64,000 nucleotides of DNA from Ignavibacteriales bacterium (GCA_020061465.1 JAGUYG010000020.1:62001-126000), one strand, 5' to 3'. Shown: positions 17,144-26,224, counted from the first letter of the stretch. The notes: generated by a model from the sequence alone, not told the origin. Made by a program: numbers and translations.

Positions 17144-18028
17144 ATGTTAACCAACAAAAAAATTATAGGTATCGATCTTGGCGGCACTAACGTACGCGCC
17201 GGACTAATAAGCAATAATGAATTAATAAATATTACATCTGCTGCCATAGATGCTCAATCATCGGAGAAAGGAGTTTTAAATACTATTTTCAGTCTTATCG
17301 AAAAATATATAAATGAAGAAATAGACGGTATAGGTATTGGTGTGCCGAGCGTTGTCGATACTGAAAAAGGTATAGTATATGATGTTCAAAATATTCCTTC
17401 ATGGAAAGAAGTTCAATTAAAGTCAATTATGGAAACTAAATATGGTCTACCGGTTTTTATAAATAACGATGCTAATTGTTTTGCTTTAGCCGAAAAATAT
17501 TTCGGTAAAGGAAAAACAGCAGAATCATTTATAGGTTTAATAATTGGAACAGGTTTAGGAGCCGGAATAATTATCAATAATCGTCTATATGAAGGCAGAA
17601 ACTGCGGTGCAGGTGAGATTGGAATGCTTCCTTATTTAGATTCAATTTTTGAGAATTATTGCAGCGGACAATTTTTCAGAAGAAAGTATAACTTGAGCGG
17701 TGAAGAAGTTAATCTTCTTGCTAAGCAGAACAATCTCGATGCAATAAATATATTAGCCGAATTTGGAAGTCACCTGGGTAATGCCATAAAAACGCTGCTT
17801 TATATGTTTGATCCCGAAATGATTATTCTCGGAGGTTCTGTTACAAACTCTTATAATTTTTTCGAGAACTCAATGAGAGAAACGCTGAAAGACTTTGCAT
17901 ATTCTAATACAATAACGAATCTAAAAATTGAAGTATCCGAAACTGAATATGCCGGTGTACTGGGTGCAGCCGCACTTGTTTTTCAGCAAATGTCATTCCC
18001 TTCAACATCGCATGAAGAATTTTATTAA
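17144..18028 (+). CDS. ROK family sugar kinase (glucokinase-like)
   Basis: The 294-aa cytoplasmic protein has the ATP phosphate-binding motif IGIDLGGTNVRAG near the N terminus, GIGVPSVVD, the sugar-binding INNDANCFALAE with the catalytic Asp, GTGLGAGII and GAGEIG. It would phosphorylate a hexose taken up by the adjacent transporter. The usual ROK zinc motif CXCGXXGCXE is absent; at that place it reads YLDSIFENYCSGQFF, a variant without the Cys cluster, and the His of GEIGH is Met. It lacks the DNA-binding domain of ROK repressors, so it is an enzyme. Confidence 0.88.
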   Translation: MLTNKKIIGIDLGGTNVRAGLISNNELINITSAAIDAQSSEKGVLNTIFSLIEKYINEEIDGIGIGVPSVVDTEKGIVYDVQNIPSWKEVQLKSIMETKYGLPVFINNDANCFALAEKYFGKGKTAESFIGLIIGTGLGAGIIINNRLYEGRNCGAGEIGMLPYLDSIFENYCSGQFFRRKYNLSGEEVNLLAKQNNLDAINILAEFGSHLGNAIKTLLYMFDPEMIILGGSVTNSYNFFENSMRETLKDFAYSNTITNLKIEVSETEYAGVLGAAALVFQQMSFPSTSHEEFY

Positions 18029-18301
18029 GAAGCTTTTTCTTACGACAAACACAAATTAGGTTGCTATTTATAATAATTTTTTGAAAATTTAATATGTAGT
18101 AAAAATGATATAAGGGGGAACTGAGAGAGAGAGTTTATTTATATTATGTACAGCCTTACGTTAATTCTCAGCTTTAATTCTTATTCCCCTTTTTACTCTT
18201 CAAGATGCGCTTTATTTAAAATATTTTTTAACGACTGACAAGATTCTTCTTCGCACCATCTTAGAATCGTCAGTCTATTCATTTACAAACCGAGGAGCAA
18301 C
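18029..18301. other. Spacer before tatA
   Basis: This 273-bp AT-rich spacer holds a purine-rich AAGGGGGAACTGAGAGAGAGAG stretch shortly after 18110 followed by a 29-codon open frame with no recognisable character. I see no convincing gene or terminator. Confidence 0.4.
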
Positions 18302-18526
18302 ATGTTTGGCAATATCGGCACTACTGAAATCATCATTATCGTTTTCGTCATACTTCTTCTTTTTGGTGCAAAAAAAATTCCGGAATTGGCGCGTGGTATT
18401 GGGAAAGGCATAAAAGAATTTAAGAGCGCCACTAAAGAAATTAAAAGCGGTGTTGATGATGAGAAAAAAGAATTAAATAAATTGATATCTGATGAAGACA
18501 CTGACACAAAGAAAAAAAATGTTTAG
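18302..18526 (+). CDS. tatA: Twin-arginine translocase subunit TatA/E
   Basis: The 74-aa protein has the exact TatA/E plan: a short N-terminal periplasmic segment, one membrane helix (residues 8-22), the hinge FGAKKIPELARGIGKG, an amphipathic helix and a charged Lys/Glu tail. TatA rings form the pore that exports folded proteins with twin-arginine signals. A CGAGGAG ribosome site lies before the ATG. Its position is informative: the following genes encode four proteins with twin-arginine-type signal sequences (19759, 21352, 22985, 24503). No tatB or tatC gene is in the window, so the core must be elsewhere. Confidence 0.93.
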   Translation: MFGNIGTTEIIIIVFVILLLFGAKKIPELARGIGKGIKEFKSATKEIKSGVDDEKKELNKLISDEDTDTKKKNV

Positions 18527-18658
18527 TTCATCAGCTCCTTTATGGTTTTGATAGAAACGTTTTCCCGTCAGTAAACCGGTTCGAACAGTTATTTGTTTGG
18601 GGAATTATTTAAAGGGGGGAATGCATATTGATATCATATAAAATTAATGGAGTTTATT

Positions 18659-19717
18659 ATGATGACTTCCCTGAAATCTTGCCGTAAAATCAAATCATTC
18701 TGTGAATGGAAGAGTAGAAATCTTCACAACAATTTTTCATTTATCTCATCCGCATTTACGACTTCAGCAAAAATATCTTTGTTGATGCTTTTCTTTTCCA
18801 TTAGTATGCTGCATATTGCCATGTTTAATGGATGTGCCAAGAATGAAACTAATGCTCATACAGAATTTTTAGGAAGATGGGATTTAACAGTTTACGATAC
18901 AGATAGAACTTTCCCGGCGTGGTTGGAATTATTAAAAGAAGGTGATACATACGCAGGTCGTTATGTAAGCGGTAAAGAAGGCAGTGCAAGACCGATTCCG
19001 AACATCAAGTTAGTGAATGACACACTCTATTATTCGCTGCCGCCTCAGTACGAAAGACAAACTGTCGATTTAGAGTTTACAGCTTGGATTAATAACGGGA
19101 AACTTGAAGGTTTTACATTCAATACGCAAGGGACTAAAATAAATTTCACCGGCGTACCGGCTCCGGCTCTCGAATACCGTGATGTTGTTGATTGGGGCGA
19201 ACCGGTTCAACTTCTTCGAGAAGATCTGTCCAATTGGAAATTGAGATACCCTGACAGTGTCTCTGGCTGGACATATAAGGACGGAATTTTAAACAATGCA
19301 CCCCCAAGCGAGGATTTGATTTCCGAAGAAAAATTTATGGATTTCAAAATAACAGCCGACTTCAGAACCTTTGAAAGAAGCAACAGCGGAATTTATCTAA
19401 GAGGAAGATATGAACTTCAAATAATGAATAATCCGGCTGAGCTTACTAAAACAAGTGTCGGTGGTGTATACGGTTTTATTCAGCCGCGGGTTAAAGCAGC
19501 AAAAGAACCAGGCGAATGGAATACAATTGAAGCCACTTTGATAGGAAGATATATTACAATTGTTTTAAACGGCGATACAACTGCAGTTATGAAAGAGATT
19601 CCAGGCATCACAGGGGGAGCATTAAATAGTGATGAAGGCGAACCAGGTCCTATTATGCTTCAAGGTGATCACGAAGCTATTGAATATAAAAATATTGTTG
19701 TTTCGCCTGCTAAATAG
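18659..19717 (+). CDS. DUF1080 (3-keto-disaccharide hydrolase-like) lipoprotein
   Basis: The start at 18659 follows a TGGAG ribosome site; an in-frame ATG at 18647 and a second ATG at 18662 are alternatives. The N terminus is unusually long before a hydrophobic stretch ending in FNGC (about residue 59), so lipid attachment is likely; an internal Met just before that stretch could be the true start. The mature part has an N-terminal beta-barrel-like region (FLGRWDLTVYDTDRTFP) and a C-terminal DUF1080 jelly-roll (SGWTYKDGILNNAP, FKITADFRTFERSNSGIYLRG-type segment, GEWNTIEATLIGRYITIVLNG). Members of this family in Bacteroides cleave 3-keto-glycosides, which fits the adjacent oxidoreductases. Confidence 0.85.
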   Translation: MMTSLKSCRKIKSFCEWKSRNLHNNFSFISSAFTTSAKISLLMLFFSISMLHIAMFNGCAKNETNAHTEFLGRWDLTVYDTDRTFPAWLELLKEGDTYAGRYVSGKEGSARPIPNIKLVNDTLYYSLPPQYERQTVDLEFTAWINNGKLEGFTFNTQGTKINFTGVPAPALEYRDVVDWGEPVQLLREDLSNWKLRYPDSVSGWTYKDGILNNAPPSEDLISEEKFMDFKITADFRTFERSNSGIYLRGRYELQIMNNPAELTKTSVGGVYGFIQPRVKAAKEPGEWNTIEATLIGRYITIVLNGDTTAVMKEIPGITGGALNSDEGEPGPIMLQGDHEAIEYKNIVVSPAK

Positions 19718-19758
19718 ATAACTTTTTAACTCTCAACAAAATTTATGAGGGACCTAAA

Positions 19759-20751
19759 ATGAAAAATCATTCAAGAAGAAATTTTATTAAGAATGCCGCA
19801 GTAAGTGCTGCAGGAATCAGCCTGGCTTCTTCATTTGCAGCCGGTAATAATTTAGAGGCGTTTGCCAAAACGAAAAATAAAGTATTACCATATCCACGAC
19901 CGGAAAAAGATGCAATTTCTTTAGCCCTTTTTTCGCTAAATCGTTCTTTTAGAGTGGGTATTTGGAATCTAATGGATATTGCTCGCATTTGCCGTGAAGA
20001 CTTTAACATAGATGGAATTGAGTACGTAACTCTCTACTTCCCTGATGTAAGAGATTCTTATTTGAGGGAACTAAATAAGCGTGCGAATGATTACGAAGTT
20101 AGAAATGTTTTAATTATGGTTGATCGCGAGGGAGATATGGCACATAAGGATAAAAAAGAAAGAATGCAATCAGCTATCAACCACCGAAAGTGGGTAGAAA
20201 TTGCTGCTTATCTCGGCTGCCATGCAATTAGATGTAATTCAACAGGCGTGGGAAATTCGGTCGAAGAAGATCCCGATGCACTCGAACGTGCAGCAGAGTC
20301 ATTCAATGCCCTTTTGGAATACGCTAAGGAATTTCAAATAAATATTATTATCGAGAACCACGGTGCCGGTCTAGCTTCAAATGCCGAATGGCTTGCCGCT
20401 TTAGCTAAGAAAATAAATAATCCTAATTTCGGCTTGCTGCCGGACTATGGAAACTTTGGTCATCAAGAAGCAGAAAAAACTTATGAGTCGGTAAGATTAA
20501 CAATGCTTTACGCAATGGGCGTTTCTGTTAAGGGAACATGGCTTCCCAATGGAACGCATCCTCGTTTCGATCTTGAAGAGTGTTTGAGAATTTCAAAGGA
20601 AATCGGCTATAAAGGTTTTTGGGGTATTGAATCCAGTATCCGGCATCAACCAAGTATTGATGATCAGCTAAGTCCACTACAAATTATGAATGAAGAATGG
20701 AAAGCAGTAAGATGGACTATGGCTGCCATTAGAAAGGTAATCCTTAGCTAA
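19759..20751 (+). CDS. Tat-exported sugar phosphate isomerase/epimerase-like protein
   Basis: The 330-aa protein begins with a model twin-arginine signal (SRRNFIKNAAVSAAGISL, cleavage near residue 28). The mature domain is a xylose isomerase-like (AP endonuclease 2) TIM barrel: DGIEYVTLYFPD, GCHAIRCNSTG, IIIENHGAG, LLPDYGNFG, a VKGTW segment and a closing FWGIESS; the Glu and His residues of these motifs are the expected metal ligands. Relatives act on 3-keto-sugars together with Gfo/Idh/MocA dehydrogenases. Export as a folded, metal-loaded protein explains the Tat signal. A GAGGGA ribosome site precedes the ATG. Confidence 0.88.
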   Translation: MKNHSRRNFIKNAAVSAAGISLASSFAAGNNLEAFAKTKNKVLPYPRPEKDAISLALFSLNRSFRVGIWNLMDIARICREDFNIDGIEYVTLYFPDVRDSYLRELNKRANDYEVRNVLIMVDREGDMAHKDKKERMQSAINHRKWVEIAAYLGCHAIRCNSTGVGNSVEEDPDALERAAESFNALLEYAKEFQINIIIENHGAGLASNAEWLAALAKKINNPNFGLLPDYGNFGHQEAEKTYESVRLTMLYAMGVSVKGTWLPNGTHPRFDLEECLRISKEIGYKGFWGIESSIRHQPSIDDQLSPLQIMNEEWKAVRWTMAAIRKVILS

Positions 20752-20805
20752 TAAACAAGCTCGTAAGTTGGACTTAATTATCATAACTTTTTAATCGGAA
20801 TAAAA

Positions 20806-21312
20806 ATGAAAATTCTTCCTGATGTAAGGCAAACCGATTCAACTTACAGCACACTGCAGTTAATTCTGCTTGTAACCTTGAGGTTATTCATCGGCTGGCA
20901 TTTTTTGTATGAAGGTCTTGTTAAGGTAATGAATTCCGGCTGGTCTTCTGCAGGCTATCTAAACTCTTCACAAGGATTTCTTTCAGATTTTTATGCATGG
21001 ATAGTTCTCAATCCGTCAGTGCTTCAAATGGTTGATATTATGAATATTTTAGGTTTGATTGGTATAGGTTTAGGATTAATATTAGGTTTATTCACAAACA
21101 TTTCTCTGATTATCGGTGCAGTTATGCTGCTCCTTTATTATTTCGTTACACCTCCATTTATCGGTTTGCAATATAATGTTCCTTTTGAGGGGAGTTATCT
21201 TATAATAAATAAAACATTAATTGAATTCATTGCTATGCTTGTGCTTATTTACTTTCCAACCGGTAAAATTATTGGATTGGATCGATTGATTTTTAACAAA
21301 GTCAAAACATGA
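20806..21312 (+). CDS. DoxX family inner-membrane protein
   Basis: The 168-aa protein has four predicted membrane helices. The first contains LRLFIGWHFLYEGLVKVMN, the signature of the DoxX/DoxD-like family, which is linked to quinone-dependent redox reactions. Its placement between two Tat-exported oxidoreductase-type genes suggests it could pass electrons from periplasmic sugar oxidation to the quinone pool; this is inference. The gene lies 54 nt after the isomerase gene and 39 nt before the oxidoreductase gene, so all are probably cotranscribed. Confidence 0.82.
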   Translation: MKILPDVRQTDSTYSTLQLILLVTLRLFIGWHFLYEGLVKVMNSGWSSAGYLNSSQGFLSDFYAWIVLNPSVLQMVDIMNILGLIGIGLGLILGLFTNISLIIGAVMLLLYYFVTPPFIGLQYNVPFEGSYLIINKTLIEFIAMLVLIYFPTGKIIGLDRLIFNKVKT

Positions 21313-21351
21313 GGTACTATATGAAAGAATCACTTCCGGAGAATATTTAGA

Positions 21352-22920
21352 ATGAATCAAGAAGAAAAATCATCTGCAAATAAAGATGCGGATAGTTCAG
21401 AAAAGAATAATAACGTTTTAGGCAGGAGAAATTTTCTTAAAGCTCTTGCGGCGATTCCATTCTTAGGAGCCTTCCTAATTGCTCTATTCGAGAAGAAGCG
21501 ATACGATGATACATTAAGAGAAACAATACTAGATGAATTTAAGTTATCCGCAGATGAACCGCTGCCTCCGGTAATTACCAATCATAAAGCGCTAAACAAA
21601 CTTCGAATTGGAATTATCGGATTTGGATTTAGGGGTGAGCAGCTTGCAAGGGCTGCTGGATTTGCGCATCCCGATTGGATTGAGGAAAAAAGAATTGCAG
21701 CCGAGCAGAACAAAAGAGATACTAATCTAAAGGAATTTTATGAACAAGACGATTTGAATATTGAGATCACCGGGATATGCGACGTGTTTGATATACGAGC
21801 AGAAAGAGGTCTTACGGTATCAAATAATAAAAATTGCAAGAGATACTACCATTATCACGATTTGCTGGAAAGTAAAGATATTGACGCAGTAATAATCGCA
21901 ACTCCCGATCATTGGCATGCGCAGCAAAGCATAGATGCCGCACAAGCCGGAAAGCATCTATTTGTTGAAAAGTGTATGACAAGAACCATTCCTGAAACCT
22001 ATGAAATGCGGGAAGTCATTTCAAAAAGTAATGTGGTTTTTCAGTTGGGGCACACAGGCAGACAAAGCGTTACTTATCTTAAAGCTAAGGAAGTAATAGA
22101 AAAAAATATCCTTGGTAAAATTACATTGATTGAAATGACGACGAATCGGAATAATCCTTTTGCAGCCTGGATTTGGCCCATTCATGAAAAAGCAAATGAA
22201 AAAACTATTGATTGGATGCAGTTTTTAGGACCGGCACCTTATCATCCATTTAGCCCCGAAAGATTTTTCCAATGGAGAAGGTGGTGGGATTACGGAACCG
22301 GAATGTCGGGTGATCTTTTAACACACGAATTCGATGCGGTAAATATGATAATGAACCTCGGTATTCCTAAATCTGCAACATCTTCCGGTGGTATTTATTA
22401 CTTTAAAGATGGCAGAACAGTACCCGATGTTTTCTGTGTTACGTTCGAATATCCGGACAGAGATTTAACTTTACTGTATAATGGTACGCTTGCAAACGGG
22501 AAACCACGCCGAAAATTATTCATGGGTCATGATGCTTATATGGAAGTAGGCGGCGGTTTAACTGTTTCGGTAGATGCGCAATCTACCCGCTACAAAGAAA
22601 AACTTGAGGCAGGAATAATAGATGCTGATCTTCCGCTGTTAGCTTACAATCCGGGGCAGAGAACACTCGATGCGGTTACATCTGCTACCGAAAAATATTT
22701 TGCCGATAGAGGATTGTCTTATACTTACCGCGCAGGTAAACGTGTAAATACAACTACTCTGCACATCGCCGAATGGCTAAACGCTATAAGAAACGAAGGT
22801 AAAATTAGCTGCGATATTGAACAAGGATTTCAAGAGGCAATAACAGCTCACATGGCTACGCAATCGTATCTTGAAGGTAGAAAAGTAATTTGGGATGAAG
22901 TGAAACAAAGAGTAATATAA
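21352..22920 (+). CDS. Tat-exported Gfo/Idh/MocA oxidoreductase 1
   Basis: The 522-aa protein has a charged 22-residue extension, then a twin-arginine signal (LGRRNFLKALAAIPFLGAF) around residues 25-45. The mature part has a Rossmann fold for NAD(P) (RIGIIGFGFRGEQL), then DAVIIATPDHWHAQQ and the EKCMTR motif that replaces the family's EKP, carrying the conserved Lys. The C-terminal alpha/beta domain has GPAPYHPFSPERFFQWR and GDLLTHEFDAVN, where His is the likely catalytic residue. Tat-exported members keep a tightly bound nucleotide and act on glycosides outside the cytoplasm. An insertion between the Rossmann core and DIRAERG makes it longer than the next two paralogues. Confidence 0.9.
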   Translation: MNQEEKSSANKDADSSEKNNNVLGRRNFLKALAAIPFLGAFLIALFEKKRYDDTLRETILDEFKLSADEPLPPVITNHKALNKLRIGIIGFGFRGEQLARAAGFAHPDWIEEKRIAAEQNKRDTNLKEFYEQDDLNIEITGICDVFDIRAERGLTVSNNKNCKRYYHYHDLLESKDIDAVIIATPDHWHAQQSIDAAQAGKHLFVEKCMTRTIPETYEMREVISKSNVVFQLGHTGRQSVTYLKAKEVIEKNILGKITLIEMTTNRNNPFAAWIWPIHEKANEKTIDWMQFLGPAPYHPFSPERFFQWRRWWDYGTGMSGDLLTHEFDAVNMIMNLGIPKSATSSGGIYYFKDGRTVPDVFCVTFEYPDRDLTLLYNGTLANGKPRRKLFMGHDAYMEVGGGLTVSVDAQSTRYKEKLEAGIIDADLPLLAYNPGQRTLDAVTSATEKYFADRGLSYTYRAGKRVNTTTLHIAEWLNAIRNEGKISCDIEQGFQEAITAHMATQSYLEGRKVIWDEVKQRVI

Positions 22921-22984
22921 TAGTAATAAAATGATGGAGCTAAGTTCTTCATCAAAATAAACAATAATAAGGTGGAGTTAAGAC

Positions 22985-24349
22985 ATGGCATCCAAAAAAC
23001 TAAATCGCAGAAATTTTATTCAGCTAAGTGCATTGAGTGCAGCCGGACTCAGCCTCGGCATAAACGAATTCGGAAAGGCACAGCCGATGTATCGGAACAA
23101 AAAAATTAATCCAAGTGATAAAATTACAGTTGGAATGATTGCAGTCGGAGCCCGTGCTCAGCAATTAATGGAGAATATCAAAAATATTCCGGAAGCGGAA
23201 ATTGTCGCTGTATGCGATGCATATAAGGGGCGTGTGGAAAGAGCCATTACAAGAACTAATGGCAGAGCAAAGGATTTGAAGAATTATCAGTCCCTTGCCG
23301 ATGATCCTGGAATTGACGTTGTAGTAATATCAACCCCCGATCATCTTCACGCTGAAGAAATAATTTATGCAATGAATAAGGGTAAACACGTCTACATAGA
23401 AAAACCATTAACCTATACAATTGAAGAAGGTGTTGAAATTGTAGAAGCGGCAAAGCGAAATAAAGTTGTAGTGCAGGTCGGCAGTTCGGGTGTCAGTTCA
23501 CCGCTTTCAGGCAAAGCAAAAGAGATAATTGCCGCGGGAAGATTAGGACAAATAACAATGATACGTGCTTCGTATAATAGAAACACTGCATCGGGTGCAT
23601 GGATTTATCCAATTCCCCCGGATGCAAATAAAGATACAGTTGATTGGGAAGCTTTCTTGGGACCTGCTCCAAAAAAACCTTTCAATCTCGAAAGATTTTT
23701 CAGATGGAGATGTTTTAAAGATTATTCAGGTGGCATGTCCACAGATCTTTTTGTCCACTTGTGCAATAGTATTCATTACATTATGGGGGTTGACATGTGT
23801 AAAAGTGCTATTGGTATGGGCAACTTATACAGATGGACTAAGACTCATGAAGTTCCAGATACAATTAATGCTTCTCTCGAATATCCCGAAGGTTTTATGG
23901 TAAGTTTAAGCGGTACGTTCAACAATACTACCGGCGGAGGCAGCGGAATTCAAATTATGGGTACCGAAGCAACTTTAGAACTTGCAGGAGGTCAATTGAG
24001 GTTCATTCCCGAAATAGTTAACAACGATAACGGCTGGATTGTAGATAGCTGGTCTAAAGCTCTGCAAGACGCTTATTATCAAGACCCGAAAGTTAGATTT
24101 GAAGAAATGCCTCGCACACGTCCACCTAAAGTATTAGAGTCGACCGAAATCTATACGAGTGAAGGAATCGACAGCACCACGCTGCACTTTCAGGAATTAT
24201 TCGATGCAATAAAAAATGGAGGTAGCACAAAAGAAGATGCGCTGATTGGTCACCGTGCGGCTGCGTGTGCTCACATGGTAAATTTGTCAATTGATTCAGG
24301 TGGAGTTGTCCACTGGGATAAGTCGAAAGAGAATGTAAAAAAATCTTAG
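22985..24349 (+). CDS. Tat-exported Gfo/Idh/MocA oxidoreductase 2
   Basis: The 454-aa protein carries a twin-arginine signal (LNRRNFIQLSALSAAGLSLG) and then the nucleotide-binding motif TVGMIAVGARAQQL. It has STPDHLHAEE and the canonical YIEKPLTY motif with the catalytic-site Lys. The second domain has GPAPKKPFNLERFFRWR and STDLFVHLCNSIHYIMG. It is the most canonical of the three paralogues. An AAGGTGGAG ribosome site precedes the ATG. Similar chain length and the shared GPAP-P-F segment show the three arose by duplication; they probably oxidise and later reduce related sugars. Substrate is unknown. Confidence 0.9.
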   Translation: MASKKLNRRNFIQLSALSAAGLSLGINEFGKAQPMYRNKKINPSDKITVGMIAVGARAQQLMENIKNIPEAEIVAVCDAYKGRVERAITRTNGRAKDLKNYQSLADDPGIDVVVISTPDHLHAEEIIYAMNKGKHVYIEKPLTYTIEEGVEIVEAAKRNKVVVQVGSSGVSSPLSGKAKEIIAAGRLGQITMIRASYNRNTASGAWIYPIPPDANKDTVDWEAFLGPAPKKPFNLERFFRWRCFKDYSGGMSTDLFVHLCNSIHYIMGVDMCKSAIGMGNLYRWTKTHEVPDTINASLEYPEGFMVSLSGTFNNTTGGGSGIQIMGTEATLELAGGQLRFIPEIVNNDNGWIVDSWSKALQDAYYQDPKVRFEEMPRTRPPKVLESTEIYTSEGIDSTTLHFQELFDAIKNGGSTKEDALIGHRAAACAHMVNLSIDSGGVVHWDKSKENVKKS

Positions 24350-24502
24350 AGGCGAATGAACATTATCCCGGTAAATTTAAATTGACGGTAAATTCCTATA
24401 AAGGAATATTAATTCGTTTTAGAATGATTTGTGTTTATGAGGGATACTATTTTCAAAAAGGAAATTTGTTTCAAATCATAAATAAATTAAATGGAGGAAC
24501 TA

Positions 24503-25891
24503 ATGTCATCAAATAAAAATAAGATGACAAGGAAAAGCTTTATTAAAAAAGGTGCAATGGGCGCAGCAGGGTTAGCATTTGCCGGTACATTTGGCGCACC
24601 CGCTTTTTTAAGAAATCCTTCACCGAATGATACCATTGGAGTTGCAGTAATTGGTTTTGGAATTCGTGCACGACAAATGGTTGGAAGAATGGGTTACTTC
24701 CATTCTTTGGCTGCACCCATTCCTACCGGCTTCGATACCATTTCGCGTGAAGAGAGAACACGAGGCTACTACAACAAATCTGATGTGGCTGTTCGTCCGT
24801 TCGACAAAGAACAGATAAGAATTGTATGCGACATCTATGATGATGCCTTAAAGTATGCCGAAGAAATTTTCGGTGCGCAAACTAAATATTATGACAATTA
24901 TAGAAAAGTATTAGAGAATAAAGATATAGATTGCGTAATGATCTTTACGCCCGATCATTGGCATGCAAAAATGGCTGTGGATGCCTGTGAAGCAGGTAAA
25001 GATATTTTTATCGAAAAATGTCCTACTCACAGCATCGAAGAAGGAGTGTTGTTGAAAAAAACGGTAGAAAAAACTAATCGTGTAGTTCAATTAAATGAAA
25101 GTGTAGCATTAAGTCCTTCAACTAAAAAAATGAGAGAAATAGTTCAATCCGGAATGCTTGGTAAAGTTCACACGATAAGAGCTTATAAGTATATACCGTT
25201 GTCAAGAAGAATATGGGATTGGCCAATCCCTTCCGATCTAAATGAAAACACGATTAATTGGAGGGAATTTTTAGGACCGGCGCCATATAGAGATTTTAAT
25301 CCTAAACGTGTAATTCAATGGCGGTGTTATTGGGATTACGGTACCGGGGTATGCGGCGACTTATTCTCTCATACGCTGGCTGCAATAAATCCGATTATGG
25401 ATGTTCATATTCCGCATACTGCTGTAGCTTCTGGCGGAGTTTATGCATTGAAAGACTACTTTGAAGTTCCCGATGTGTACACTTCGGTTTACGAATATCC
25501 CGATAAAGACTTAAGCTTGCTCTTCAATGCTAATTTTGCTTCATCTAATGCGCCAAGAAGCACAGAGTTTATTGGAACAGACGCAACCATGACGAGCAGA
25601 GGAAACGAAATTTATATTTGGGGAGAACCAACATCGCCTAAATATTCTTCGGTTGAAGTAAAGCCTGGAGAAAATAAACCTTCAGAAGTTATCAAAGTAG
25701 AAAGTGAAGATTCAATGACTTCTCTCGAAAAGCTATTTCACGAATTTTTTGATGCAGTAAGAACTCGCAGTAAAACTACATGCGATATTAACTTTGCATT
25801 CGATGAGGATATCTCATGTCATCTTGGAACGGAAGCATTTCTAAAAGGGGGAAAAATGACTTGGGATCCTCTGAATCTCAAATCATATTAA
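24503..25891 (+). CDS. Tat-like-exported Gfo/Idh/MocA oxidoreductase 3 with RK signal
   Basis: The start at 24503 is chosen over the in-frame ATG at 24491 because GGAGG at 24493-24497 then sits 5 nt upstream. The N terminus reads MTRKSFIKKGAMGAAGLAFAG: the second Arg of the twin-arginine pair is Lys, yet the rest (F at +2, K at +4, Ala/Gly-rich core, cleavage near GAPAFL) is Tat-like. The mature domain has VAVIGFGIRARQM, FTPDHWHAK, FIEKCPTH and GPAPYRDFNPKRVIQWRCYWD. It is closest in style to paralogue 1. The gene ends the sugar cluster; no clear terminator follows. Confidence 0.88.
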   Translation: MSSNKNKMTRKSFIKKGAMGAAGLAFAGTFGAPAFLRNPSPNDTIGVAVIGFGIRARQMVGRMGYFHSLAAPIPTGFDTISREERTRGYYNKSDVAVRPFDKEQIRIVCDIYDDALKYAEEIFGAQTKYYDNYRKVLENKDIDCVMIFTPDHWHAKMAVDACEAGKDIFIEKCPTHSIEEGVLLKKTVEKTNRVVQLNESVALSPSTKKMREIVQSGMLGKVHTIRAYKYIPLSRRIWDWPIPSDLNENTINWREFLGPAPYRDFNPKRVIQWRCYWDYGTGVCGDLFSHTLAAINPIMDVHIPHTAVASGGVYALKDYFEVPDVYTSVYEYPDKDLSLLFNANFASSNAPRSTEFIGTDATMTSRGNEIYIWGEPTSPKYSSVEVKPGENKPSEVIKVESEDSMTSLEKLFHEFFDAVRTRSKTTCDINFAFDEDISCHLGTEAFLKGGKMTWDPLNLKSY

Positions 25892-26085
25892 TTTAAGTAA
25901 TTTTATTGTTAGTTAAATGAAAAAAATTTAAAAAAATTTTTATTCAGAGTTCGTTGTAAAATTTTATATTATCCATGAAGAAAAAACAGTGATTTCGAAG
26001 AATTACATAAGAATGAATAATAATGCACAAAATCAGCAGGTAATAATTAAAAAAAATTCATAAATATTGTTTACACCGAATATTA

Positions 26086-26116
26086 TTGACAATGGAAATA
26101 AAAATTGTTACGTTTT
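26086..26116 (+). promoter_or_regulatory. Candidate promoter of the surface locus
   Basis: TTG at 26086-26088 (within TTGACA) and TACGTTTT at 26109-26116 are 20 nt apart, one mismatch from the Bacteroidota TAnnTTTG element. It would give a leader of about 100 nt containing the dyad at 26155-26182. Confidence 0.35.
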
Positions 26117-26154
26117 TCCTTGTAATTAGTTCTATTAAGTATATCCGCTGAATT

Positions 26155-26182
26155 TTACCTGGTTTTTAACTCTTCCAGGTAA
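26155..26182. promoter_or_regulatory. 8-bp dyad in the 5' leader
   Basis: TTACCTGG at 26155-26162 and CCAGGTAA at 26175-26182 are perfect inverted copies with a 12-nt spacer, 42 nt before the receptor start. It may be an operator or a leader hairpin. It has no T-run, so a terminator is unlikely. Confidence 0.35.
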
Positions 26183-26224
26183 TTAATATAGTTTAGTCAT
26201 TTCCTAAAATGAGGAGCAATTAAT

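Larger units (their letters stand above)
25892..26224. other. AT-rich 333-bp regulatory gap
   Basis: No gene is present. This spacer separates the sugar cluster from the surface locus. Its useful content is the candidate promoter at 26086-26116, the dyad at 26155-26182 and an AGGAG ribosome site just before the next ATG. Confidence 0.5.

Noticed and set aside
18144-18233. 29-codon frame after a purine-rich stretch before tatA
   Set aside because: No domain, no conservation signal and composition like non-coding DNA.
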